From positions 165,272 through 229,271 of the forward strand of contig QNGE01000125.1 in assembly GCA_008508345.1 (NCBI GenBank): a DNA stretch of 64,000 nucleotides. The letters are read 5' to 3'. The stretch is from Paragonimus westermani. Its lineage: Eukaryota; Platyhelminthes; Trematoda; Plagiorchiida; Troglotrematidae. Position 1 is the first letter of the stretch. Each line of letters opens with the position of its first letter. The notes beneath the pieces are model-generated. The model saw only the letters and a list, made by a program, of their open reading frames with translations, had not been told where the DNA came from and searched no databases. The position numbers were made by a program, and so were the translations under genes. Positions 36,606 through 49,500 of this stretch are shown here, piece by piece.

Positions 36606-39600
36606 TATTATCATATGCAAACAGTCTCGAACATTTTTTCTGAATAAAGAACTCTGTAAAATACGGAAAAAATACCAAAAGACGATGAAGTTCCTCATTA
36701 TTTATACCTCACCGTTTAGCACGCTACAGTCTGCATCACATTATAGTAATCAACTCAGCCACAAACTACACGATCGTTAACAGTGCATCGGTTTCATGTC
36801 CCAACCACTTTCACAAGTGAATTCTGGTTTGTTAAGAGCGCAGGCCACTGTCGGATTTTAACATCAATCAGTCAATGTGTCAGGTGACATGAAAGAAGTG
36901 TGACATCGTACATTTGCAATGTGTGCTAATTCGTCTGACTTACCGTTTATACCGGATGAATATACAACGAGTTCCACCGGGTCCGGTCATTGAATATTTC
37001 GGTGACCGGTAGGGCTTCTTTGTTTTCTTCGTTAGAATGTACTCCGAGCTGCGAGCTTCAAACTTTCCTATATACACACAACTTCAGCAAATGGAGTACG
37101 TCCAAATAAGTGCGCCCAAGTCATAAAATAGTTAACATAACCATGGAACTCAAGGACAGGCTAGGAAAGTCGGCGGCAGTCGGTATGAATTGTGAAATAT
37201 ATTTACTGATTCAGTTTTGAGGCTAATTCAAATAATGAGACGGTCTGGTTTACTTAGAAATCGAGCTAAATAAGGAATAGTGAACGAATACTGAAACTAA
37301 TTAGATGCAAATAAACGTTTGCACGAGGATCTAGTCAAAGATTGGGGAACACACTTAGAAAGATTCAGAGGGTTGTGTTTACTGGGATTCTTACTGAAAA
37401 TTATTCACATACTAATATCTACGAATTGTTTTCGGAGAATGTCACTATGACGGAGTAGATGTTTTAAGGGTCTGGCAAAAGGTCCAAATATCTTCGACAA
37501 CAAACCAAAGGAGGCAACACGTAAACAGTATCTCCAGTGGGATAGTGTGCAGGCGTGGATAAAACGACCAACCAAGTGGGCGGGAACTCCGTTAATTTTG
37601 AACACTGTTGGTTGTTAGGCTAAAGTAAACGAAAACCATTCCCGTCATTTTCGGCATCGGTTGTGGGTACAACTTAGTGCGGTTAAAGAACTCTGCCAAA
37701 GAATACTGCGAGTGTGTTTGTAAAAATGTTAGCACATTTCTCACCGACATTGAAACACATGTTGAAAAACGTGACTTAAAAATAAATCAATTGTAATTCT
37801 ACCGGAATTTGTTACATGTGATATGGAAAGTGTTGAAGGCATCAGGTGAATTCCGTTAAGGTCTAAATTTCGTTCTGCTTTGATAATATGCAATCCACGA
37901 ACCAGTCATAGCAGTCATATCAACCATAGCAATAGCTGACCACTTTCGTTTAACGGTCATTCTCTTCAGCACCACGTACGAACAGGCGTCAGATCACAGT
38001 CTAAACACCTACCCAGTAGACCACAGAGACGTGGTCAACAGCGTTGCAGGATGGCACGTGAATTGGCTGTTGTAACCTTTCTTCTCAGGATGAAATCGAT
38101 CAGTCGTTTTTGGTTGGTCTGTAAAAGAGCGATAGCCTCTATCTTAAACTCTTCTGGGGCAGTGGGCATCTGCAGGTCAACCACAAATGGTCAACCAATT
38201 TCGGTCTATAAGAAAAGGAAGGGCGACAGTCATTGAAAGTATTCGCTTTCTTTCTTCGAAATTGGCCATATAACGAGATTAGGTAAATATGAAAGCCGCG
38301 CGAGATATTTTCACAAATTAATGGTCGTTTCGGTAATTGGTTCTGTGCAGACACACAAAAAAATTATTTATGAAACTTTTATTTCCTCACAAACGCCACT
38401 TAAACATTGTCAGTCAAGTGCCACGAGAAAAAAATTGAGTGGTGTCATTTATGATTATCGGGCGAAAAGATCTTCAAATGGGCTAACTTGTTGAATGCAG
38501 ACATCGAAGGCATGCGAGTAGCAAGTGGGTTTAATTGTTTGAAACGTTTCGTGACGTTATCAAAACCCGAGGGGGGATGTGAGAAAAACATCATAGGCAT
38601 CAGAGGGTAGACGCGCACGAACAAACTCACTACAGTGATCTAACTTAATTCGGTGTTAGGCGAGATCGACTATGTGAACGATCGTTGGATCAGCTAACAT
38701 GGCCCGGCCAAGTGTAAACACTGGCAAAAGTATGGGCATTTGGTGTATACTTTGCACGAGTTCGGGTGTTAATTGTCAATCCTGTTTTGTTGCGACATGC
38801 ATTCATTCTTTTGAATCATTAGTATGTGTGTTAGCCCGACCATGGTAACCAACTAAATACGTGTAACAATATTTAAGATCGGCATTTTTTTAAAGAAATA
38901 CCCATCGTTAAGTAGTTGGCACAAATCCAGCAAAAGAGGTGGTCCAAAATCCCGCAACTCCATAAATAATAGTTACAACTAACCAAGAAGGTCAAACAGG
39001 CAAGTGATGCGACCAACAAACATCTGTTGGATTTTGTGTAGCATTTCAGATCGATATCCCTCTGCGAAACGCAAGAGACGTGTTTCAGTATGCACTGTTG
39101 CACCTAATCTTTTCCTAACCAGATGGAAGATTGTCTTGGCCCAAGAGATATGCAGACCTAATCATGTTTTGTGGGCACGTACAACACTCACAAGGGTTGC
39201 AAGAGAGTTGTTGGTAGGTGCAATCAGTGATCGGTTTAGGGACTGTAAATTTTGTCATCGACATCGTGGAGAGCATAATGACCAATAAACAAAACAGAAG
39301 AAATCAAGTTAGCTACCTTCGATGAACAGACAAAATGGTACAAAATTTTTCTGGTCGGATAACCTATAACAGTGCTATTTCGGCCATGATGTGAAGAAAC
39401 TGAAGCGGCTTAAATGACTTCCAGACTTCAGCGATATTAGGTTTTAAGGTAAAAACTTCTACTGTGATATGTCTTAGTAATCCGGCCTAGTAAAATCAAG
39501 CGCTTAACAAAGAGAATTGATGAGATTGAACTTCCAGGATTTGATGCATTCCATTAATCTATTTTTCGTGGATGGTTGGTGAATCTGTTCAGAACAAACT

Positions 39601-42600
39601 TCAAAATCGTTTAGTATGTACGGTTAGCGGCATTCGATCCGGATTAGCTTGTCACAATGACCGAAGTCGAAGGACGCCTACGCTTACCTTAACAAACGCA
39701 AACGTTTGTTGACGGCTCAACTGTTCTTTATGAAAAAGATTCTGGTTGCAGGAGATTTGTTATATACTGCAACGCCCAATCGAAACTAGCAAGCGCGTTG
39801 GGTTGTTTGCATCGTTTTTGTTTTCATTTGAGTAAGTTGTGGCTTACTGTGTCCCTGACTCATGCCTGTTTGTGTTGTTTCCTCTTAAGGGACTATTGCT
39901 GGTACCTCTGCTTTGGAAGAACGCTGTCCCCAGGTATCACCAGGTTATCAAAATTTGGTCCACGATTTTTATGAGTATCGGATTAAAAACGACCGGCTTG
40001 CATGTTACAACTCTAGACATTAAGGCGCCTCGCGAGTGTCCAGATAAGTCCTCAGGTGTGGCGACCTTCTCGTTATAATCACCCTTGAATTAATGGTGCT
40101 AATTTGCGGTTTAATAAAGAATTATTAAACTAACGGTGCGCCACCATCTTAGATCCAGGAGAGCAGATAACCTGCGTTCAGCAGTGAACAAGCTTAAACA
40201 GCAAACTGCATTTAAATCACTTCAATACTCTTGGATGTCAGCGACCAAATCACTGCGAAATTTAGTCAATTTAGGGATAGAAGATTTTTCGAAAACTAGA
40301 CCTTCTATATACATGTGTTTGTGATACTTAGGGAATGGATGTTTTCAGTCCGCTTGTACACACAACCAGCTACTCAGGTTAAAGGAAGTGGTCTCTTTTG
40401 GTGAAAGTAAGGGGATAGGATTTCTAAATTGGTTCCGCAGCCAACCGACCTTCGTTTACTCAGAACATCCTGTCCGTTTGTACGTTTTTGGTCACGTTTA
40501 GAGGAAAAATTAACTTGCCTATTTCAGACACCGGACAGCGTTGCGCCAGAAAACCTGACTTAACGAAGCTGTTCCGGATGACTATAGTTCATGATACGGC
40601 TTCCATTTTCAAAAATAGCCAGCGTGATGTTTGCGCTCACGATCGGGAAAGTATTCCTATTTTATCCGTCTCAAAATTGACCCCCTACCTACCTGCCCCA
40701 ATGTACTAACAACATAGCTCTGAGCGACAGGTTAGTTGGCACCTTGAATTCATCACACCTTCAACTTCCACTCGCCCCAGAACACTCTCACTCTTACAAT
40801 AAGTCAGTAGTTTTTATCTTGCTTTGAGGTCATCTCTGTCTACCTCAAAATACCCAATTTTTGTACGATGTGATTGTCACCACTCTAGTACCATCTTATT
40901 AAATTATCTTAACCCTTGAACGTAAATCAATAACAATAAGTTTGATGCGCCGTCGTAGTTGCATTAGCTTCACCCATTACTATTTAGTGCGTTCACTTTA
41001 TCTCCACTATTGTTGACTACTTTGACCAAGATTTGAACTTACGAATCTTTAACACTAGGGATGTCACCCGACCGTTTTTATGCTTGTGTGGAATGTCGAG
41101 TACTTCGATAACTCGGTTTAAATTCGGTTTTGTTAGTGGTTGGCGTGCAGCTACATTAACGGTTTTCTCATGTTCATCCCCCAATCACCCTGATTTTCCC
41201 CGCTGAAGCCTGCCTACGTGTGCACTGAGTAGACTTGTGAATAGAGTTCGCATGTAAACTCATTTGTCTTCTCAATACGACACCTTAACTATGGTAACCA
41301 AAGATCGGTGACTTCCGTATGCAACCGGATGAATTAGGATCTCGATAGCGTAGTAGTGACCTTCATCCAGTTGACTGGAACACAATCTGGGGTTGTCTAT
41401 TGTAGAAGGGTAGGCTCAGAGACATGTTGACAGCTTCGAAGAGAACCGCAGTCAGAATTCTCATCAGGCTGAAGTTTTTGGTGTTTTACTGCCGATCTTT
41501 AGTGCCTTAAGTGAAAGGCGGCGGGATTATTCTGAATCACTCTTCTCAGACAATTTTACACCGTATACACTCATACAGAACAACTTGAGAATTGTGCAAG
41601 GTAAGGACTTTCAAAACTTAAACAGTTGGTTGGCATTACTTCGATTCCTTATACTTCGCGGGTGATTCCTGGAAATGTTCGTGGTTAGAATACTATCCCT
41701 CATTCTTAGAAAATTGGTTGAAAGTCTAAGCCATACTGTTAACTAAACGCCGGAAATTTTCAACAGTGAACATGCCCCAGTCTTTTTTTAACAAAATTCT
41801 TGGGAAAAATTAATGGGTCATAGAATGAGACAATTTTGCGTTTTCTCCGCGAAGTATAGGTGTCTTATGAACGTACTTTAATAACCTCTAGTCAGTACAG
41901 CCAGCAAGTTACCCGATGTGTTTTTATAATTCCCCAGGTTGTTCAACACAGAAGGTTGGTTTAATTTTAGAAGATTTAGTAACTTTAAGTGTTTGCAACG
42001 AGATAGGCACAAAATAGACTGCGATAAAGTGTTTCTGGAATTCGTCTGTTCTCATCGCTGAGGCTTACATTATATTACGGCTTCACGCTCGTTACTTCGG
42101 ACGAGCACTTCGCTCTACCTTATGAGCTTGTTAAAACGAGTACATTTTCAAGCCAACCGTATGACAAATTTAACTACGTATCCTCGCTAAAGTCCAAACT
42201 CATGTTCGCACATTGTCCGGGGACTTTAACCCAGTCGATGGTAAACTTGATTTGACCTGCACATTCTCACTACTAACTATTAGTCAGTAGTTATCGTACC
42301 ACCCAGAAACTAAAGGAGTACCGTTACTAAAATGCAGTTATCTGCTACTCGCGGGATATGAATTTCAGCCAGTGAGTTCACAAGTCTCTTGTTAGCCGCA
42401 ACAAGTTGAAAATGTCAAAAATTTTGACTGATTAAACGCTGAATGGTGCATGCATTTTTGACTAGAATACTATCCACATATTCAAAAAGATACTGGTTCT
42501 AAGTTGATATGCTGTTGAATAAACACTGAAAATTGTTGACGGTGAGTACATTTACGACAACTCCGTCGCTCAAAAAGACTAAGGGGTCACAGGAGAAGAA

Positions 42601-43711
42601 AAGTACGCAGTGTACTGACTCAGTAACACGAAACGTCCACTATGGGAGCAGCGAGAGCTAACGAACTCTGGATGAGTGGGCTACAAATGAAGCAGAAGTG
42701 ATCGAGCGTGAACAAGAAGATTCAATAGGTCCTAACCATAACTTATGCAACCAAGCTAAATGGCGTTGAGCAGAACGTGCGTTATAACCCAATCGTCCTT
42801 GAAACACAGTTGTTCTCAGTGTTCCGTGGTTTGCATGAACTGAACGGTAGTGTTAACTGTGAATGGGTCAAAGACCAACAAAGGTGATCGCAATGGTTGT
42901 CTTTTGTTTACGTGGGCTTACGTGTTTAGTGTGTTATGACGCCACATGTGCACAAATATTCTATCACATAATTATGTTTGAGAAATATGGTAGAATCGAC
43001 TAAAAAGCAATCATAAATCAGTTGAGCCTTCCGCCAACCATCACGATGTGGTCGCCAGTTTTGTCACACGCACTGTGATGAGTGTCAGGGACAACGAACT
43101 CCAAGGAGGAGACGTCACTGCCAAGTTATAAGTGAAGAGAACGAGAACACACAAACCGGCAAAAAATAACTATGACCACGCAACAAAATAAAGCATGGAT
43201 GCCGCATTATGACAGAGGGGCTTGTTATACACCCACAGGTCATCAAATTCCGGATTATCTGGTGTAAGCAAATGAAGTTTAACCTGAAGTTACGAATGAA
43301 GGTCAAGACAATGAAAAAGTTAACACTTTAAAACTCAGAGACGGATGTTACCACCACCATCATCACTGATTCTCACTGACGCTTAACTGTCACAAAACCA
43401 TTAGAGTGAAAGAAACCCAGTACAAGAAGAAAGGATATGACGAAAGAAGAAGGTGGAAAGGGACCTAACTGTTAAAAGTGGTTACGTCTCTATTCACATG
43501 CTCAGCATCAAGATGCTTACATCTTGCAAACAAACAATCGAGCTTTCAGTGAAATTAAAGTATCATCAACCTGATGGCTTCCTCATGGTTTTCAGTATCC
43601 TGTGTGATTTAGCAAATCTACTTCACAGACAAATAACGACAAAATTCACGCCAATGAGCCTGATTAGCCACCATCTTACCTAACGTCTTCAGTCACATAC
43701 TCCGTGAATCG
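36606..43711. other. Long stretch without recognisable genes
   Basis: Nothing here matches a family I know. The longest frames are 39004-39288 plus (94 codons) and 39839-40078 plus (79 codons). A possible leader fragment of the hammerhead-SINE lies at 36795-36850. Confidence 0.35.
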
Positions 43712-43795
43712 GGACGGCCCCAGTCTGGGAGACGAACCCGACCTACAGTGATCAGCCCGTTGGTGAACGATATCATTTCACCACACTAGGTTGTC
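43712..43795 (-). repeat. tRNA-like repeat head
   Basis: The minus strand reads GTGTGGTGAAATGATATCG, which resembles a tRNA D-arm/A-box segment, and about 35 bases later GGTCGGGTTCGTCTCCC, which contains a B-box-like GGTTCG. This matches the layout of tRNA-derived SINE heads. No intact cloverleaf is apparent and the body is unassigned. Confidence 0.4.
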
Positions 43796-45954
43796 ATCTG
43801 TACACCTCGCACCTTACGCCAGTCGGCTGTAACGTCAGCAAATATCACCGGGTGATGGAAGGTGCACTTCTTGACGGACCAGCCAATTCGAATCGCGTAA
43901 TGTCGGCCAATCGATCCAAATTCGGTTGGGCTGATCCGTGTCATTCCACTGGCCGTGAGAACAAACGTCTGCACGCCATCTGAACATGTGACCGCCTCAT
44001 CTGATTCCCTCAGCGTCCGACTATTATATACGACCGTCTAACCCAATTTGCCATGTATCTTACCGGTCACGTATACTAATCGTCTCGCTCTATATATTCG
44101 GAGCCCCTGCGTTCTAACCACAACTGGTTTATCTAATGAATGATGTCACCACATCTTTTATCTTTATCGGCTTTGGTTCGAACGATTGAACACGCGCAAC
44201 AGAAGGGATGACCAAATTCTGTTTATTACACAGGGGCAGTGCACTATGATATTGATGTAACGCGCCTATTTCTTGTTAAAAACATTCTATCCTGGCTTGT
44301 ACTCAGACCCTTGCTGTACGGCTTCACCCAGTTTACTAGCGCGGAGTCAGGAAGAACACGACTGCGTAGAAAACACGCTGTAATGCCGATTACCAGTAGA
44401 AATACACCATCAGTTGATCGCCAATTAGAGCCAACTACAAGTTGAACCAATCTCTAGTGGTTCAGGCCACTTCGTGGTTAGGTGGCCCAGTGTTGTCAGT
44501 TACATAACCGTTGCACTCTGATTGGTTAATCGGGTTAGCACGGTACTCACGCCCACCTTCACGCATCATCCTGGTTGGTTCAAGTGGAAAACCTTGCACC
44601 CTAGTGTTTGGTTGATGAACGATTTCGTCAGCCGTCACTGATGACCTGATTAGGTTATTTTGATGATGTCTTTTCTTAACAGATATACTTAAAATGGTAC
44701 AAAATTTCCTGACCAAGACACAATTTCATGTTTTGGCCTAGTTTTTATGTACAATCCACATCAGCTGTTCTACACAACATGCATACAAATTGTTTAACTT
44801 AATTCAGATTGACATTGCCCTCTTCGTGCGTCTGCTCCTTCTGCCATTGTTCCGGCTGAGTGTGATCAACTGCTAACTTTCATTTAGTGGTTCTATTCAG
44901 TAGGAACGCAATTACCAACAGTTGAAGGATCTAAATTTCGAAATTCATTGCATCTGGCTCCCTGAAAACTTTACTACGATTTAACTATTTTATGAGCGTT
45001 TTTTATACGTCGGATGGGTCCACTACAAACTCTTGTGAGGTGTTAGTTGTTTTGAAGTCTTCGATTATTTGAATTTGACCTCCCGAAATCACCAGCACCG
45101 AAACTGTTGTTAGAACCGAAATTAATTTGCACAGATTTGCTACACACTTATTGTTGAATTTGCCTTTTTTTCGCAAATGACTGCAAATATGACCACCGAA
45201 TTTAATGCACACACGTACGAAGCGTATCGGTCGGTTTGACTTTCTCCGAGCATGTGCTGTTCAGGTCTGTTAATGTGGTTGCGGCTGCTTCTAGTGCCGG
45301 TGACATAGATATTTTGACGTTCCATCTGTCCACGGTTGGTAGCAATGGATGTTATTGTTGTACTACTTCTAAAAAACAAATTCCTCGTTAAAATCGATAT
45401 TGCAAAGGATACCTAGATGATTAGCCGATAAACAACAAACCAAGACCGCACGATTAAATTAGTTCCTTCCCAGTGTGTCTTATTTGTATAATTCTTTGAT
45501 TGAGAAATTGCCTTGACAAAAGTTAAAAGTGGCAACTGGAAAGTGAAAAATCTTAAGAAGAAACACCATTTTTTCCCGAATGCTACATTTTGAATGACCT
45601 AAGCATTTTACTATGATGCCCAATACACTTAACTCCATCACTGAATTTTGGTAAAATCTGCATTTTTCGTGCACTGAAAGTTTATTAGACGACTAAACGT
45701 TTGTAGGAATAGGTCGAATACGTTACGTAGTAGCCCCGTTTAGATGTACGAAAGTCCAGCGTATGGCCTGCTGGGTTTCAGCTCACTAATTTGATCTTCT
45801 GACCTCCACTGATCGGTATCTAGCTAACATCTAGCGGATAAGCACTGTCCGGTGGTGTCTTTGTGTTAAGCATATGATTGTACAGACTGTTGGATGTGAT
45901 CCTAATTTGTGACTACCGTTATTTTATTACACCAACTGTGGGCAGCCCAAATTA
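43796..45954. other. No recognisable gene
   Basis: Frames stay below 90 codons. 43800-44060 looks more GC-rich than its surroundings and could be the body of the tRNA-headed repeat on its left, but I cannot delimit it. Confidence 0.3.
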
Positions 45955-46330
45955 AACAATACACTCCATCATAGCTTCCGCATTCAGTCAGACTTTTAAG
46001 TCTGCCTCCTTCGAAAAGAAGCACTAAACTCGAGTTTCAGTCTTGTCAGAGCTCGCCAGCGATGTATATCATTCCCAAGACACAGTTCAGAACTCCAGTT
46101 ACAGTTTCATTTTGCAACCATGTTGATCAATTTGCCACTAAGCGTACATAAGGCACGGCCGAAGTATCCAATTTGAGCGCTCTGTCGGTTTTGCTTGTGA
46201 ACAACGATTGGATTATCGATCTTCCCGTAGGAAACATGGTTATTACCGGTCAACTACAATCGATAGTCGCACAACTAGAGATTTCCAGTCGGACCAAAAT
46301 TTCCGATTTCCTTATATCCGCTGGAAACTA
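45955..46330 (-). repeat. Hammerhead-SINE copy, single arm with degenerate ribozyme
   Basis: Tail, ribozyme zone, tRNA-like head and leader can all be followed (CCTCCTTCGAAAAGAAGC, ACTCGAGTTTCAG, GTTGATCAATTTGCCACTAAG, GGCACGGCCGAAGTATCCAA, TTGCTTGTGAACAACGATTG). The hammerhead (46021-46065, minus) reads CTGGCGA, with invariant A6 changed to G, GAAA intact, and GTTT at the cleavage position. No inverted arm is present. Confidence 0.75.
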
Positions 46331-46364
46331 AATTAAGACTACTTATAAGCAGTCATCGATTTGG

Positions 46365-46510
46365 TTAGCTTAAATTCGCAAATTACAAATAAATTAATCG
46401 CACATTTCGCATCCTCGTAGACTTTTCACCCAGCCCTTTCGGAAACAAATATCAGATACGAGTTTCGCTTTAGCTAGAGCTCTTCAGTAATGATTATTTC
46501 CCAAAACGGT
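46365..46510 (-). repeat. Hammerhead-SINE fragment, tail plus ribozyme
   Basis: This is a second antisense fragment directly after the preceding one. It holds a tail (ATCGCACATTTCGCATCCTC, GTAGACTTTTCACCCAGCC) and the ribozyme, but the tRNA-like head is not recognisable beyond 46510. The close spacing suggests either a tandem pair or two insertions at one site. Confidence 0.65.
46449..46493 (-). ncRNA. Hammerhead motif in the 46.4-kb SINE fragment
   Basis: On the minus strand: TCATTA, CTGAAGA (position 7 variable, others invariant), stem II GCTCT-AGCT-AAAGC with one mismatch, GAAA, CTCGTATC and TGATAT. Stem I keeps about four pairs. The core survives although the rest of this copy is strongly diverged. 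Confidence 0.55.
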
Positions 46511-49500
46511 TAGCTGGAAAGTCTGCGAAAATGAGAAAGCAGTGAACAGGTATAAATCCTGGTCATCTTTAACTCAACCAAATCCCAAACTGCTCACCGA
46601 TAATTATGGATATGTCATTTTGAACAATGATGAAAGCTTCTTCTTGGTGGCTCAAGTTTGATAATAGACAATGCTCATTCGAAATGGCCAAATTTACAGT
46701 GTCAGCGTGAGGATCCTTCACTCGATTTAATTTGTGTGTACGGTACGTGCAGTCATTTTGGTTCAAACAAGACAGAAATCCCCATTTCTACCGGAACTCC
46801 TGTTAGGTCATTCCAAGTGGAGAAAATTAGGAAAAAATGGGGCTACTCAAGTTTTACGAGTAGTGTAGTTTTAAAACGGTATCAACGGTCGTCGAATACA
46901 CGACCAGCAAGTGAGACGTCGGCGCCTTACTCACCTAGTCATCAAGATACATGAGACACTAAATTGCCAAATATTAGTTGAATGTACAATATCCTTGCTA
47001 CATGTTTAGTACGCCCCAAACCTTTATCTTCCCATGGGATCATTATCAAATGATGCACTCCTCAAATGACGAACTCCGACTTGTATTATTTTGCACCAGT
47101 CAATTTACTAGTGTGCTCTACTGTTTCACAAGGTGTCACTTTCCAAGGGTTATTCTGTGTGAAGTTTCATATAGGCAACCTCTTCTTCTCCTGCACGAAC
47201 AAGGAGGTGTGCAGTTGCCCTGATAGATTGCACATACCTGTGCATCGGTCCTTATTCTGAAGGTGTATTAGCAGACTGTAGACACCAAAGAGATTACTCA
47301 TGGTTACATTAGAATCATAAACATGATGGCCTAAGTCGATGCACAACCGTCATAATTATCTTTCGAAATGGATAATCAAGATTTTTATGATGGAAAGTCA
47401 AGTGAGTAGGTCCAATTTACTTCAAAATGTCACTGGTTTTTATTAAGCACTTCGATGGAGTTTGTCTTATTTGTGTGATGAATCGTCATTGAATTGAGAC
47501 ACAAAAATGTTTTTCTCAACAACTAATCTATTTTAACGCCAATTATTTCGGGCTTAATTCGTTGCACAACCTTGCATCAGCAGTTGACTCCAATGGAGGT
47601 GTATGAATCTTGCCAAGGCCACCTAGTGCCGGTCGATCTCAGAAGACTTTGTCTCAAACTCTGTGTTGGAGGTGACCTTTCCAAAGTGTAATAATGGATG
47701 GAATTGAGAAAGCATTGGATTTTCTACCCAACAGAATCCCTTTTCCTTCAGTAGGGTCTATTGAGTACCAGCCTGATTACAGGCAGTTAAGAAAGCTTGT
47801 CCAAACAAACATCTGGCTACCTTAATGCTTCCATTACTGCTTTCTACCGGATCTACCCCTTTGCACTATGGTCTCCAGAAGTTTATCACCACATGGTGGG
47901 AAAAATCGTTCAAAACTGCTTGCACAGAATACTCCTGCTCCAAACCAGTTTAACTAGACCGTAATAAAGGGTTTAGAATCAACTTGTTATTTATATTCGG
48001 CTTGACAGTCATTAAACATCAACCATCTTGCCAGGGTATGACTGCGTCATAACAACAACAAGGGGAATACGAAACTCCAGCAGGTAGCTGGCGGAACACA
48101 GCATTGCAGTTTTCGTTTATCTCTAACGAGAACCATCACAAACTCTTAGGTCAAAATGTTCAAGCTAATCTCCCGATTATTAATTCATAACTGATATTTT
48201 CAAATTGATAAGAACAGCAGGTTAACACGGGAATGCACAACACTTTCATGATTTGACATCTGTTGTACATGGATAAAAAGTCCTCGAAAGTTAGTATACG
48301 AGGCTTCTAGAAAACGTGTACCAGTAGTTCGCATATTAGTGGCATCTGCTCGCCTTGATGCTTTAAAAATCTTCACTCTAACCTACGTGTGACTCATTCT
48401 GGCAACTGTTAGCCAAGCGATTACGTGTCTGTCAGCTTGTCATTCGGAAGCGCCCACGAGAGATACAGATGTGCACGTACCTTAATAGATTTTCTCGGTC
48501 TGTGCCTGTTACACGAATCCTCGTCCAACGAACTTGATTACAGTATATTGTTACGGACTTACGGTTCATTAGTTTGTCCAGTTCATCTACTTTGTTTCTA
48601 ATTTTCCTACTCACTCGTGAGGGGCTGTTTTAGCGAGCATATTTTCCACTGTTCGTCAAGTTGGCGGTCCAATTGTTGGTTTCGTTCTGCCGTCTCCGTT
48701 CTTCTGGATGCTGGACTGATGGTTCCCAGTGCGCGACTTGCCACTTGATGGACTTTGACTGTAAGACAAATCTTGATTAAATATGATCTTCCCAACAGGG
48801 TTTTAGCAGTGCTGACGCTTAGCATATCATTACGGTCTTTTGTTTTCTGATCGCTAGGTGAAGTAAAGTTTGTCTGTGTCAGGAGCTCCTGGCAATATAA
48901 TTCCGGTGCGCCAGTTATCGGTTGCTTACTGCCGACCACTAGACGATCGTCAGCCCAGTGTCCCGTTTGTTTGGTTCTGTTTACCTAACCCAGTACTGCT
49001 ATCTGGACAGCTTTGAATCTGACGTATGACAGAGAAAAGAATATTTATTAGTTTAAGATAAGAATAAATACCTTTTTTAAACCACATTCAGAAATAATAT
49101 CTTGTACACTTGTCATTATATACATGGAGTAGTGAGATTATATGTACACTGCAAAATGTCAGTCGAATTTATTGTGTGCTATCTATCAGAAACTGATTCG
49201 AATATACACATCAAGCGCACGACTGCGACAATTTACGGGAATATGTGGGCCGAATATACAGTTACCGAGACAAATGTAATATACATCAAATCGATGGCAA
49301 ACATTTACGGCAAAACAGAACGCATTGTATTATAAATCAGTAGGTCAAATGTTATAGAGAATAAATTATTTGTGATAGTAGGGAGATGGTATTGGCAAAA
49401 TTATTGCATGTCGCTGTTCCGTAAAGAACAGACTACGAATTTTGGTCGTTATTTCCTTAAACATCAACTATCTTCATATTTTGGACGAAGCTGGTAAATT

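Noticed and set aside
43700..44110. Long terminal repeat of a Gypsy-type element
   Set aside because: A TATATA segment and higher GC were suggestive, but no TG...CA ends, primer-binding site or polyprotein frame were found.
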